Source of the DNA: a virus
IMG/VR virus record: IMGVR_UViG_3300037115_000027
Location: 1 to 32,337 of that record
Length of the DNA stretch: 32,337 nt
Strand: one strand, 5' to 3'
Shown here in pieces: positions 14,332 to 23,037 of this stretch. Made by a program: the position numbers and the translations under genes. The notes beneath the pieces are model-generated. The model saw nothing but the letters and a program-made list of their open reading frames with translations. It was not told the DNA's origin and made no database searches. Position 1 is the first letter of the stretch. Every line of letters begins with the position of its first letter.

Positions 14332-15109
14332 TCATCTTGGAATGCGTACCATCGCCGACGAGCATATCGAGCGCAAGCTATCCGTGGCCCGTGGCCGCGC
14401 CGTCCCTCCCGTACTCGCAGAGATTGAAGAACTGAAGAAGAAGAAGGTTCACGTCTTCAATGTTGGGCCGTGGCCGATGTTGGTCAACACCGGATCGACC
14501 GGATCGTATCTTATCCCCGGCTGCCCCGAGGGCACGAAGTTTGTTGAGCTCCTGATTGATGATGGAGAAGGCAATCGGATTCCGCCCATCAGCTACATCA
14601 TGGACGAGCTTTACCCTCAGTCCGAGGATGAGTACCGCAGGCTTCAGGAGCGCGGCAAAGACTTCGCGCGGTCGATGATTGGCCTTGGCCGTGGACAAGC
14701 TCCCGGCAACGCGCTGACACACCAAGGCGTATTCGTGGCCGAGGGTGATAGACCTACGTCGGAGGAGATTGAAGACGCACATGCGAAGCTGAGAGCCTAC
14801 TGCGAGGGCGTCGTGCGACAGATTGCCGACATCTACACCACCGACCGTAAGGCGTTTGGGATGATCGTTCGCCCGAAGGTGCATTTTGTCGCTGCGCACT
14901 ATCTGAACCTCGACAACCCCGTAGATGCGCCTTGGATGACTTCGGCGGCTCCCAAAGGACGGACGAAATGCAAGATGTGCGGTCGCGTTGTCGATCCCGA
15001 CGTGGCAATGTGTGAAGGTGGACACATCGTCAATCAGGAGCTCTACGTCGCCGCAATGCTTGAGCAGGAGAACGTCAAGGCTGCAACCCAACCGAGAGCG
15101 AGCAAGTAA
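14318..15109 (+). CDS. Head/neck protein with C-terminal zinc ribbon
   Basis: 263 aa from ATG 14318, with GGAGA nine bases upstream. A helical start (HIERKLSVARGRAVPPVLAE) is followed by a beta domain (residues 35-80, VFNVGPWPMLVNTGSTGSYL) and helices. Residues 218-236 form a zinc-ribbon-like site: C218-K-M-C221, C232 and H236. It may hold the portal-adaptor interface or bind nucleic acid. No family recognised. Its TAA stop directly abuts, in frame, the TTG that opens the next gene. Confidence 0.6.
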   Translation: MPTANHLGMRTIADEHIERKLSVARGRAVPPVLAEIEELKKKKVHVFNVGPWPMLVNTGSTGSYLIPGCPEGTKFVELLIDDGEGNRIPPISYIMDELYPQSEDEYRRLQERGKDFARSMIGLGRGQAPGNALTHQGVFVAEGDRPTSEEIEDAHAKLRAYCEGVVRQIADIYTTDRKAFGMIVRPKVHFVAAHYLNLDNPVDAPWMTSAAPKGRTKCKMCGRVVDPDVAMCEGGHIVNQELYVAAMLEQENVKAATQPRASK

Positions 15110-15904
15110 TTGCCTATTCCCGCAATGACCGCGGCACCCTACGACACGCTTGAGAGCGCATTGAATCTCGGGCGTGTGCGGATGGGTGACGCGATCGCGT
15201 CTTTAGGCGGAGACGTGCTTACAGATTTGCAGCCCTTCACTAACACGATGGTCAATTCCGCGTGGCGGAAATTGCAGGCGTATCTCGCCAACCTCGGTTA
15301 CTCGCGGATGAAGAAGCCGGTCGTGCTGTATGGGCTTACTGCCGTGACTAGCTATGATCCCGCTTCGTGGACGGCGCTAACGTGGAGCAGCTTTTTCAAT
15401 GGGTCAGGCTACGACATCCCGCCTACATCCCCTGTTCTCCCGCAAGACTTCATCCTTCCCTTGAAGATTTGGGAGCGGCAGAATGGAAGCAATGCGCAGT
15501 TTATCCCAATGGAGCAATGCGTTGAGGCGTTGCCGGATGCGAGGAAGGGGCCATTCAACTCCTACTGGTATTGGGAGAATGACACGCTCTACATGCCAGG
15601 GTCGATCTATTCGATGGATCTGCGCCTTGAGTATGCCGCTTATCTCTCCGACTTCGCTGCGAACGTGGACGGCACAGTCATTGGAGCGCAGCCGGTTCCT
15701 ATCATGCGGGCGCAAGACGCGCTTGCCAACTACTTCTGCGCGGAAGCTGCGTTAGGCAGAAACGACGTAGACGCAGACCCTTTCACCTTGAAGGGCGACC
15801 AAGCGGCAAGGATGATCTTCAACCGTGAAGTTGCCATGAAGCAAAGACGGCCAGTTTCAAGGCGGAGCTTTTCATCGCATCGCGCATCGTATGGAATTTT
15901 CTAA
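15110..15904 (+). CDS. Adaptor/tail-tubular-A-like protein
   Basis: 264 aa starting at TTG 15110; ATG 15125 is the alternative and neither has a strong ribosome binding site. The helical N-terminus (TLESALNLGRVRMGDAIASL, then FTNTMVNSAWRKLQAYLANL) and Trp/Tyr-rich middle fit the ring adaptor between portal and nozzle. The C-terminus is basic (MKQRRPVSRRSFSSHRASYG). Position between head genes and the nozzle-like gene matches T7 gene 11. Assignment rests on synteny and helical pattern, not on a confirmed match. Confidence 0.55.
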   Translation: MPIPAMTAAPYDTLESALNLGRVRMGDAIASLGGDVLTDLQPFTNTMVNSAWRKLQAYLANLGYSRMKKPVVLYGLTAVTSYDPASWTALTWSSFFNGSGYDIPPTSPVLPQDFILPLKIWERQNGSNAQFIPMEQCVEALPDARKGPFNSYWYWENDTLYMPGSIYSMDLRLEYAAYLSDFAANVDGTVIGAQPVPIMRAQDALANYFCAEAALGRNDVDADPFTLKGDQAARMIFNREVAMKQRRPVSRRSFSSHRASYGIF

Positions 15905-15912
15905 GGAGAACT

Positions 15913-16287
15913 ATGGCACTCGCTTTCACTAATCCAAAGGTAATCGGCTATCCCGACGTAACGCAGAATCAGGAAATCGTCGAGATGATTATGACGCTTT
16001 CCGGGAACTACGGCGGCGCTGCAACTCATGGCGATACGGCGAACTTCTCAGGGCTGAACTTTCTCAAGTCTCGCGCGATTCCGACCCGCGTGGATATTTG
16101 GGAGATGCCTCCGGCTGGTACGGCTCCTTCGTTTTACGAGGGCGTTTACTGTCCCGGCACGACTCAGGCCAACGGCGTGATTTCCTTCGCTCTCGCTGGG
16201 GTTGAGTACACGGAAGCTGCAGCCTACGCTGGCGTTATCGCAGCAGCGACTTTCCGCGTCTTCGCATACTTCCCGCTGGGCAAGTAA
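15913..16287 (+). CDS. Small beta-rich virion protein
   Basis: 124 aa, ATG with AAGGAG five bases upstream. Beta-type pattern with Gly/Ala/Ser/Thr, for example GNYGGAATHGDTANFSG and YTEAAAYAGVIAAATFRVF. No membrane segment. It resembles other small head- or tail-decoration proteins in this operon. The next gene starts directly after its stop (TAA-ATG, same frame). Confidence 0.6.
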   Translation: MALAFTNPKVIGYPDVTQNQEIVEMIMTLSGNYGGAATHGDTANFSGLNFLKSRAIPTRVDIWEMPPAGTAPSFYEGVYCPGTTQANGVISFALAGVEYTEAAAYAGVIAAATFRVFAYFPLGK

Positions 16288-19200
16288 ATGGCAATCAGTC
16301 CGACAGGCGCGGTTCCTGTACCCCTTTCGGTTTTCGGAAGCTGGGTAACAGAAGTCGCGCCTGAATCCGTGCCAGAGAATATCTCGCCGGACTGCCAAGA
16401 CATATCCTTCGCGCCGGGGCAGGTTGGCTCTCGTCCCGGGCTTCAGGTCGTCTTTACGCCTGCACTGGAAGCGAACGCAACTATCGTCTACGGCAAGTCG
16501 TTTGTGCTGCCTACGGGCGCTATTCGGAATCTCTATCTCAGCTCTACGGGCAACTTCTACGTCGAAGACCTAACCAACGCGCCGGGCGTTGCGACGGTGC
16601 TGTTTACCACCACGCCCGGAAGCTACTGCAAGTCGCTCACGCAGTTCGGGCGCGAGTACATTGCCATCTCGGACGGATTACATGGGGCGGAAGTTCCATT
16701 GCAGTACGACGGGACTTTGCTGCGGCGGTATACCTGCGACGGCCCCGGCGCGCCGCCGACAGTTATTAGCCTCGCGCTTCCGCCGGCACAGATGGCGGCT
16801 ACGGGGAATACGCTCACTCGCAACAATAATCAGGTCATTGCGAATACAGCAACGCCTCACGGCTTGCAAGTGGGGTACGAGGCGCAGATTTCCAACGTGC
16901 CGGACTCCAACGCGACATCGGTAAACCAGACGAACGCCTCCAGCACGCAAACTGCGGCTGGCGACTGGCAGTATGTTGGAATACAGTACCGCACCATTAC
17001 AGAGCCGGTAACGACGGCGCTCAGCGATCTGGTGTTCAACGGTTTTGGCTTCTCCATCCCTTCGACCGCAACCATCTTGGGCGTGGTCGTTAGTGCCGTG
17101 CTCGTGGCAGAGAGTGGCACGGCTTCGACACTTTCGCAGGTTGCGCTTTGGCGTACAGGCGCACAACTAGGGACACTCAAAAGCCCAGCAACGGCGTTTA
17201 CGACTACCCTAACAACGGAAACTTATGGCAGCGCGGCGGATATGTGGGGCGCTGCGTTGACTCCGGCGATCGTCAACGATCCAAGCTTCGGCTTTGCGAT
17301 GGCTGTCGCTACGGACGCTACCCGCGTATTCATCGGACAGCCGTTTCAGATGACGGTGTATTACACGCTTTCTGGTTCGGGAACGTTCGCGCTCATCGCC
17401 TCCATCGTCATCAACAACGAGTCGAACCCCGGACTCGCGCTGGTAACGACGACAGCGCCTCACGGCTTAGCGCCGGAAGAGTATGTCTCGATTGTCGGCG
17501 TAGAGCCGGGAGTGATTGCAAACATCTCGGCGGCGCAGTGGTCGTCTGGGGTAACGACGCTGACAACCACGACTCCGCACGGGTTGACACCCGGAAGTTT
17601 GGTGCAGGTTACGGGGGTAACAACGTCAACAACCGGAACCGCGTTTAGCTTCGATGGCACATTCACGGTCGAGAGCGTTCCGGGCCCGAATCAGGTAACT
17701 TACGCGCAGACGCCAATCACCGCGACCGATCCTGACGTGATAAACGCCACATCCACAACGGGGCAAATTGTCCTTTCGTGGCCGATTCCCGATAATACGC
17801 CAACGCCAACCTATTTCGAAGTACAGTCCGCGCCGACGCCTACGACGTTCCTCATCCCCATCACCTACTCGGATGGAACGTGGACGACGGGCACGGTTGG
17901 GTTTATCTGGGAAGGCATCTTCTATGTGACGGCGGTGCTTTCCCCGACGCAGTTCCAATATCAGCAGTATGGACCAAACGGTGCGACGACGGCGGTTGGT
18001 ACGGTCACGCCTTATGGACAGGCGGCTCCGGGACTTCACTTGATGCAAGTCTTATGGCTGACTGACCAAGGAGCAATCCCAGCGCCGTCACCATTCGTGA
18101 CACTCATTGCAAATGGCGGCCAATATGTCGAGGTTTCGGACATCCCGATTGGGCCATCGTACGTGACGGGGCGCATCCTGGCGTTTACTGGTGCTCAGCC
18201 GAACGTTCCGGGCGAGCTTCCGCCGTTCTTCTACATCCCGTCGACGCCACAAGTTGAAGGGCAGATCGTCGGCACGGCTACGCAGATCAACGACAACACG
18301 ACGACCTCGATTGTGCTGGATTTCTCCGATAACACGCTCTTCGCGGCAATCGGCATCAGCATCCCCGGAAACAATCTGGTCGAGCAGAACGTGCTGGATA
18401 GCGCGTTAGGGTTTGGCGCGTATGAATCTCGCCTGCTAACTTGCGGGCAGCGAAACATCATCAACAACATGGTCAACATGGGCTTCGGGGGTGGAGCATC
18501 CTACTTGACTCCTACCGTTCCGCTGGGATGGAATGTCCACGCCCCCAACCCTGACGCCATTCTGGTGCCGGGTCGATTCGGAGGCCAAGCATTGCAGCTT
18601 GTCTCTGGAACACTACTCGACCCCGGAGCCGTGTTTTCTCAGTCATTCTTCGAGGATTGCTACGGCGATCCGATTGCTGAAGTCAACACCCCGTACACCG
18701 TCCGTTACTACCTGGCAGGCGCAGGCACTTTTATAGCGACCATTACGAGTGCATCTACAGGGTTCTCGGCGACCGCAACCATCACATTTACGAAAACAGG
18801 ATGGTACGAGGCAGACTTTAGCCTTCCAACTCCTGCAACGATCCCTTCAGATATATTCTACGGAATTGTCAGCAAGGCTGGAACGTTCACTGCATCAGAA
18901 GGCTCCATTATCAACGCCCAGAAGCCATATACGGATACTCTGGCGTGGGGATCATACATCGACAACCCCGAGAGCATCGACGGCGTAACGGGGCAGTTTG
19001 GGCCAGAGGATGACACCGCGCAGATCATGGATTTCGGCATCTTGCGCGACACGCTATATATCCTGACGCGCGCGCCATCTGGAAGACTTCACGAGACGAC
19101 GGGCAGCGGAGTAACCGAGCCGTCGGGCTGGGCGGTCAACGAAGTTGCGGCTGACTGCGGAATACTCTCGGCTTTCGGGTTGACGCACTCGCAGGCAGAC

Positions 19201-20085
19201 GACACGACCGCGTCTGGTGGAGATAACTGGTTTGCGTGGCCGACCGAGGGCGGCGTATCAATCTTTGGTGGCGGAACCCCTGAGAAGATCAGCCAGGAGA
19301 TTCAGCCCAACTGGTATGACCCAACGCGGGCAAACGCTGCTATCCAGATCAACATGGCAGCGGCGAAGACTATTTGGGGGATCAATGATCCGGTGCAACG
19401 GCTTTTGATGTTTGGGCTTCCGATTGGAGCTGCTACCGCACCAAGTAAAGTTTATGTGCTGAACTATCGCAACCTAAACTCCTCGGCTGCGATTGCAGGA
19501 TCGCCGCCATTCCACCCCTCGTTTGCCGGAAAGTTGATTGCCACAGACAATAGCCGGAAGTGGGCTCCATGGAACATGACCATCAACAATGTCGCACTGA
19601 TGTACCGCGGGGCCGGCGCGTTGAATCTGGTGCTCTTTAGCGGCAATGGCAACACGCCTGGGGAGTCTGGAATATGCAACGCCTACACGTTGAATCCTGC
19701 AAAACTCACAGATGACACTTACGGCCTCATCTCCCCATATTATGTGACATATTTCTTCCTCGATCCCGAGAAGGCTCAAATGCTTCAATTGAAGGGGTTA
19801 CGCATTCTGTTAGCCTACTTGCGAGCGTACATCCAAGGGACGGGTAATGTGACGTTTAGTTACTACCCTGATTCCTTATCGAATTTATGGCCTCTAGATA
19901 CGGTGAGGGCGCTGACTCCAGTATTCTTCGACCGCGAAACGGGCGGCGGGCAATGCACAGGAGATCGCATCGCTATCAAGATCGCTTCATCGCCGATTGT
20001 CGGGACAGACAACGGCTTCGTTATGACGCGGCTTACGGCGTTCTTCAAGGATGCTCGACTTTTGATTAGATCGGCGGCGAAGTAG
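16288..20085 (+). CDS. Large tail nozzle-like protein (T7 gp12-type)
   Basis: 1265 aa. The first 60 residues (SVPENISPDCQDISFAPG, then QVGSRPGLQVVF) resemble the entry of podovirus tail-tubular-B/nozzle proteins, where a list of inputs is followed by an xRPGL motif. The body is nearly all beta. Three copies of a T(T/A)PHGL motif stand at about residues 189, 390 and 429, each followed by a G-x-V-x-I-x-G/V strand; this motif is common in phage tail proteins. Later segments repeat similar strands. Position between adaptor and internal virion genes fits a short-tail nozzle. Length is above the about 800 aa of T7 gp12, so extra domains are inserted. Confidence 0.65.
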   Translation: MAISPTGAVPVPLSVFGSWVTEVAPESVPENISPDCQDISFAPGQVGSRPGLQVVFTPALEANATIVYGKSFVLPTGAIRNLYLSSTGNFYVEDLTNAPGVATVLFTTTPGSYCKSLTQFGREYIAISDGLHGAEVPLQYDGTLLRRYTCDGPGAPPTVISLALPPAQMAATGNTLTRNNNQVIANTATPHGLQVGYEAQISNVPDSNATSVNQTNASSTQTAAGDWQYVGIQYRTITEPVTTALSDLVFNGFGFSIPSTATILGVVVSAVLVAESGTASTLSQVALWRTGAQLGTLKSPATAFTTTLTTETYGSAADMWGAALTPAIVNDPSFGFAMAVATDATRVFIGQPFQMTVYYTLSGSGTFALIASIVINNESNPGLALVTTTAPHGLAPEEYVSIVGVEPGVIANISAAQWSSGVTTLTTTTPHGLTPGSLVQVTGVTTSTTGTAFSFDGTFTVESVPGPNQVTYAQTPITATDPDVINATSTTGQIVLSWPIPDNTPTPTYFEVQSAPTPTTFLIPITYSDGTWTTGTVGFIWEGIFYVTAVLSPTQFQYQQYGPNGATTAVGTVTPYGQAAPGLHLMQVLWLTDQGAIPAPSPFVTLIANGGQYVEVSDIPIGPSYVTGRILAFTGAQPNVPGELPPFFYIPSTPQVEGQIVGTATQINDNTTTSIVLDFSDNTLFAAIGISIPGNNLVEQNVLDSALGFGAYESRLLTCGQRNIINNMVNMGFGGGASYLTPTVPLGWNVHAPNPDAILVPGRFGGQALQLVSGTLLDPGAVFSQSFFEDCYGDPIAEVNTPYTVRYYLAGAGTFIATITSASTGFSATATITFTKTGWYEADFSLPTPATIPSDIFYGIVSKAGTFTASEGSIINAQKPYTDTLAWGSYIDNPESIDGVTGQFGPEDDTAQIMDFGILRDTLYILTRAPSGRLHETTGSGVTEPSGWAVNEVAADCGILSAFGLTHSQADDTTASGGDNWFAWPTEGGVSIFGGGTPEKISQEIQPNWYDPTRANAAIQINMAAAKTIWGINDPVQRLLMFGLPIGAATAPSKVYVLNYRNLNSSAAIAGSPPFHPSFAGKLIATDNSRKWAPWNMTINNVALMYRGAGALNLVLFSGNGNTPGESGICNAYTLNPAKLTDDTYGLISPYYVTYFFLDPEKAQMLQLKGLRILLAYLRAYIQGTGNVTFSYYPDSLSNLWPLDTVRALTPVFFDRETGGGQCTGDRIAIKIASSPIVGTDNGFVMTRLTAFFKDARLLIRSAAK

Positions 20086-20652
20086 ATGCTCAATGTCCGC
20101 AATCTCGCGTGGCTTAGAAGTTTGCAGATAGAGGGGATTCCCGACGCTGGAGCGCGCTTACACGAGATCATCTCCGACATGGCGAAGGGGATGAACACGC
20201 TCGAGCAACAGACGAATAGCAACTTCAACGGTAACCCCGCGCCGCCGCCGCCATTGCAGGCGGTCACGGTAACACCTACGTCGGTCGGGCATCACGTCTC
20301 CATCAACCATGCCGGAGACTACTATCGCGGCACAACGTACCATGTTGAGTCCGCGGACAATCCACACTTCAGCAACCCGTTTCCCACATATACAGGGCCG
20401 GGGCGAGAGATTGATCTTGCAACCGGGAACCAGAAACTCTATTTTCAGGCGTTTGCTTCCTACCCCAACAGCGGCAACACGACGCCAGTCTTTCATGGCG
20501 GCACGACGCCAACAGCGGTGACGGGCGGAGTGGCGACAGCACGCGGAACCTCGCAGGGATCAGGAACGGGTAGGCCGGGCGGCGGCTTGAGTGGCTACGG
20601 GCCAGTTCCATACACAGGATCGAAGCCGCCAACGAGGGCCAATACAAAATGA
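20086..20652 (+). CDS. Tail-associated protein with FN3-like domain
   Basis: 188 aa, ATG directly after the TAG of the nozzle-like gene and in the same frame. A helical N-terminus (ARLHEIISDMAKGMNTLEQQ) precedes a PPPP linker. Residues about 58-130 form an FN3/Ig-type beta domain (VTVTPTSVGHHVSINHAGDY, TYHVESADNPHF, QKLYFQAFASYP). A Gly/Thr-rich, probably disordered tail ends it. A needle, collar or fibre-attachment role is plausible. The next gene overlaps its stop (ATGA). Confidence 0.6.
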   Translation: MLNVRNLAWLRSLQIEGIPDAGARLHEIISDMAKGMNTLEQQTNSNFNGNPAPPPPLQAVTVTPTSVGHHVSINHAGDYYRGTTYHVESADNPHFSNPFPTYTGPGREIDLATGNQKLYFQAFASYPNSGNTTPVFHGGTTPTAVTGGVATARGTSQGSGTGRPGGGLSGYGPVPYTGSKPPTRANTK

Positions 20653-21017
20653 GAACGCGCCCATTGGAATATAGAGATTTACCAATACTGGAAGCGATAT
20701 ACAATGAGCTAGATTTATCGTTTGAAGATGGCTTCCCGAGAGATTTGCAGCACGCCTTTGTGGTAGTGGATGACGAAGATCGGCCTTTCATGTTGGCGGG
20801 AGTAAAGATGGTGCCTGAACTGGTTATGATTTGCGACCAAAGACCGCATGTGACCGTCCGGCTGAAAGCGATCGCGCTGCTACATGAGACGTTGCGGGAG
20901 AGGTTTCCGGCAGGCGCGTTCTGCTTCGTATCTCCTAGATTTGGTAAGAGTTTTATTGCAACAATGGTGAAGCGTTTCAAGTGGCAAAGGACGTGGGAAG
21001 GATTTCGGGTGCGATAG
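20649..21017 (+). CDS. GNAT-like protein (T7 gp13-type position)
   Basis: 122 aa, ATG overlapping the previous TGA. The start has the pattern of N-acetyltransferases: RPLEYRDLPILEAIYNEL, then a loop, then a strand with a small catalytic-type turn. Later strands (AFVVVDDEDRPFMLAGVKMV) and the tail FKWQRTWEGFRVR fit a shortened GNAT. A protein of similar size and place, between nozzle and internal core genes, occurs in T7 (gene 13). An acetyl-CoA loop (Q/RxxGxG/A) is not evident, so it may be structural. Confidence 0.55.
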   Translation: MRTRPLEYRDLPILEAIYNELDLSFEDGFPRDLQHAFVVVDDEDRPFMLAGVKMVPELVMICDQRPHVTVRLKAIALLHETLRERFPAGAFCFVSPRFGKSFIATMVKRFKWQRTWEGFRVR

Positions 21018-21572
21018 ATGCCTAAGGGCGTAGCGCAACAGGCGGGAAATAATTCGGCGACAGCGCAGGGTTTGTCGAGTAACCTGACGGGCAATGCGGC
21101 TGGTATTTATGGCGGGTTGGAGCCAACGTTGCAGGCGGAAGCCAGCGCGCCAGGCGGCTACACGCCGACGCAGATGGCCGACATGAACACCGCGGCGCAG
21201 CAGTCAGCCGGCGGCTCGCAGGCGGCGACGGCTGGGGCTGGCGGCCTTTACGCGGCGCGCACAAAGAACGCAGGGGCAGCGCAGAGCGCGATCGGAGCTG
21301 GTACGCGAGCGGCAGGCGCAAATCTATCGAAGGCTGCAGTCGGGAATCAGGTACAGAACGCCGACCTCGAGCAGCAGCAGAAGCAGGAAGGGTTGAAGGG
21401 GCTTGGCGGACTGTACGGAACCGACCTGAGTGGCGGTGAGAGCGCATTAGGGCTTTCTAATTCCGCTCTCAACACCGAAGCGCAGGCAGACGAAAACAAT
21501 CCTTGGATGAAGTTGCTACAAACGGGGATGTCTGGGGCAGCTACAGCGGCAACAGGGAATCTGGGCAGATAA
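21018..21572 (+). CDS. Internal virion/ejection-like protein 1
   Basis: 184 aa, ATG directly abutting the previous TAG, same frame. Ala/Gly/Gln/Ser-rich helical sequence (LSSNLTGNAAGIYGGLEPTL, AAVGNQVQNADLEQQQKQEG) with almost no aromatic residues. This composition and place (after the gp13-like gene) match the smallest T7 internal core protein, gp14. Its tail is Gly/Ala-rich and may insert in the host envelope at ejection. The assignment rests on synteny and composition. Confidence 0.5.
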   Translation: MPKGVAQQAGNNSATAQGLSSNLTGNAAGIYGGLEPTLQAEASAPGGYTPTQMADMNTAAQQSAGGSQAATAGAGGLYAARTKNAGAAQSAIGAGTRAAGANLSKAAVGNQVQNADLEQQQKQEGLKGLGGLYGTDLSGGESALGLSNSALNTEAQADENNPWMKLLQTGMSGAATAATGNLGR

Positions 21573-21573
21573 C

Positions 21574-23037
21574 ATGAGCACTCAACCGATGACGAACCCG
21601 CTGCTCAATCCTCAAGTGCTGAGTCAATTCGCGCAACAGGCAGCACAATCCGCGCCGCCACTCATGCGCCCGACATCGCCGGATGCATCGCCAGTCCCTT
21701 CGATTGCGGCACCCCCGCCGATGAGCGCCGGACAACCTCCCACGCTGCCATCTCCGATCGCTCCGCAAGTTACGAAGGCTCCTTCACAGACAGACATCGA
21801 CAAGACAGAGCTTGCGCGGAAGGTGAACACTGGATCGGGCATCTCGCAGATTGCTGGCAAGGTGGAAGGCGCGATGCCTAACCACCCATTCATCGGAAAG
21901 CTGCTCGGTGGGCTGTCGCAAGGCTTAGCTACGTTGGGCGACGTTGGGCTTCGTGCGGTTGCGCCAGCGGTCGACTTGGCTCTCCCTGGCACGTCGCTGC
22001 ACCATCTTTCGGACTTGCGGCAAGGGAACGCACAGGTAGCGCACGATGAGGCGGCGCAGACGGCGGAGGCAGGTCAAGCTAAGGATCAAGCGCAGACGGC
22101 TGGGCTAGTTGGAGAAAACGCTAATCAGCCACAGAAGGCTGCAGATGAACACGCATTATCGGTCGCGACCGCTGCGAATCTTGCGTCTGAAGCAAAGGAT
22201 CGTGATGCTGCTGCTGCTAACCCAGCCCTAGCGGTTGCCTATTCTCATGCTGTAAACAAAGCCATCAATGAAGGTCGCGACCCATCTAAAGACCCGATTG
22301 TTTCGCAGTTGTCGGATGCGATGACGTCGATTCAGCCCGGACAGAACAAGACTCCGAAGATCACTTATCAGACCGTAGATGGCCCCGACGGGAAGCCGCA
22401 TGTTATGGCGATGGACGAGGCTGGGAATCAAGTCAAGGATGAAGGCGTCCATTATGAGCGCCCAATGTCCGTAAACGTGAACGCTGGCGATGCGGCACTC
22501 GACCGCGAGACGAAGCAATATGGAACCTCCTACTCTAAAGCTAACGACGCCGGGAACGCGCAGCTAGAAAAGATTGCTGATGCTCGTAGCATGATAAACG
22601 GTAATGCGGAGTCGCAGGCGCTTGGGCTTCCGAAGGTGCTGACGGCGCTAGTCTCTGGAGCTGGGTCTGGCGTTCGGATTACGCAAGCTGAATTGAATAT
22701 GATTGGAAAGGCTCGCGGAATCTCTGGAGACGTAGAGGGAACGATCAATAAGTGGGCTGGGCAGGGATCGCTTTCGAAGGCCCAGCAGCAGCAGCTTACT
22801 CAAATTCTAGACGACGTAAAAACTCGCATCATGCAGAAGCAGGCTATCGCCAACAGTGCTCTAGATACGATCAATGGCGCATCCAGTCGCGGCCAGATTA
22901 TCCAAGCCGACAAGGAAGCGCGCCAGAAGCTCAATGATTACGAACAGCATGGTCATTATGTCGGACAGTCGGTTACGCTCAAGAATGGCGGGACGCATGT
23001 GGTTACAGCGGTTCATCCAGATGGGAGCTTCGACTAA
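21574..23037 (+). CDS. Internal virion/ejection-like protein 2
   Basis: 487 aa, ATG two bases after the previous stop. Residues 1-90 are Pro/Gln/Ala-rich and disordered. The rest is helical and Ala/Gln/Lys/Asp-rich, with a likely coiled-coil stretch at about 145-215 (AQTAEAGQAKDQAQTAGLVG). The C-terminal 60 residues end in a strand domain (GHYVGQSVTLKNGGTHVVTA). It sits in the gp15-like slot. Its stop overlaps the next start (TAATG). Confidence 0.5.
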   Translation: MSTQPMTNPLLNPQVLSQFAQQAAQSAPPLMRPTSPDASPVPSIAAPPPMSAGQPPTLPSPIAPQVTKAPSQTDIDKTELARKVNTGSGISQIAGKVEGAMPNHPFIGKLLGGLSQGLATLGDVGLRAVAPAVDLALPGTSLHHLSDLRQGNAQVAHDEAAQTAEAGQAKDQAQTAGLVGENANQPQKAADEHALSVATAANLASEAKDRDAAAANPALAVAYSHAVNKAINEGRDPSKDPIVSQLSDAMTSIQPGQNKTPKITYQTVDGPDGKPHVMAMDEAGNQVKDEGVHYERPMSVNVNAGDAALDRETKQYGTSYSKANDAGNAQLEKIADARSMINGNAESQALGLPKVLTALVSGAGSGVRITQAELNMIGKARGISGDVEGTINKWAGQGSLSKAQQQQLTQILDDVKTRIMQKQAIANSALDTINGASSRGQIIQADKEARQKLNDYEQHGHYVGQSVTLKNGGTHVVTAVHPDGSFD

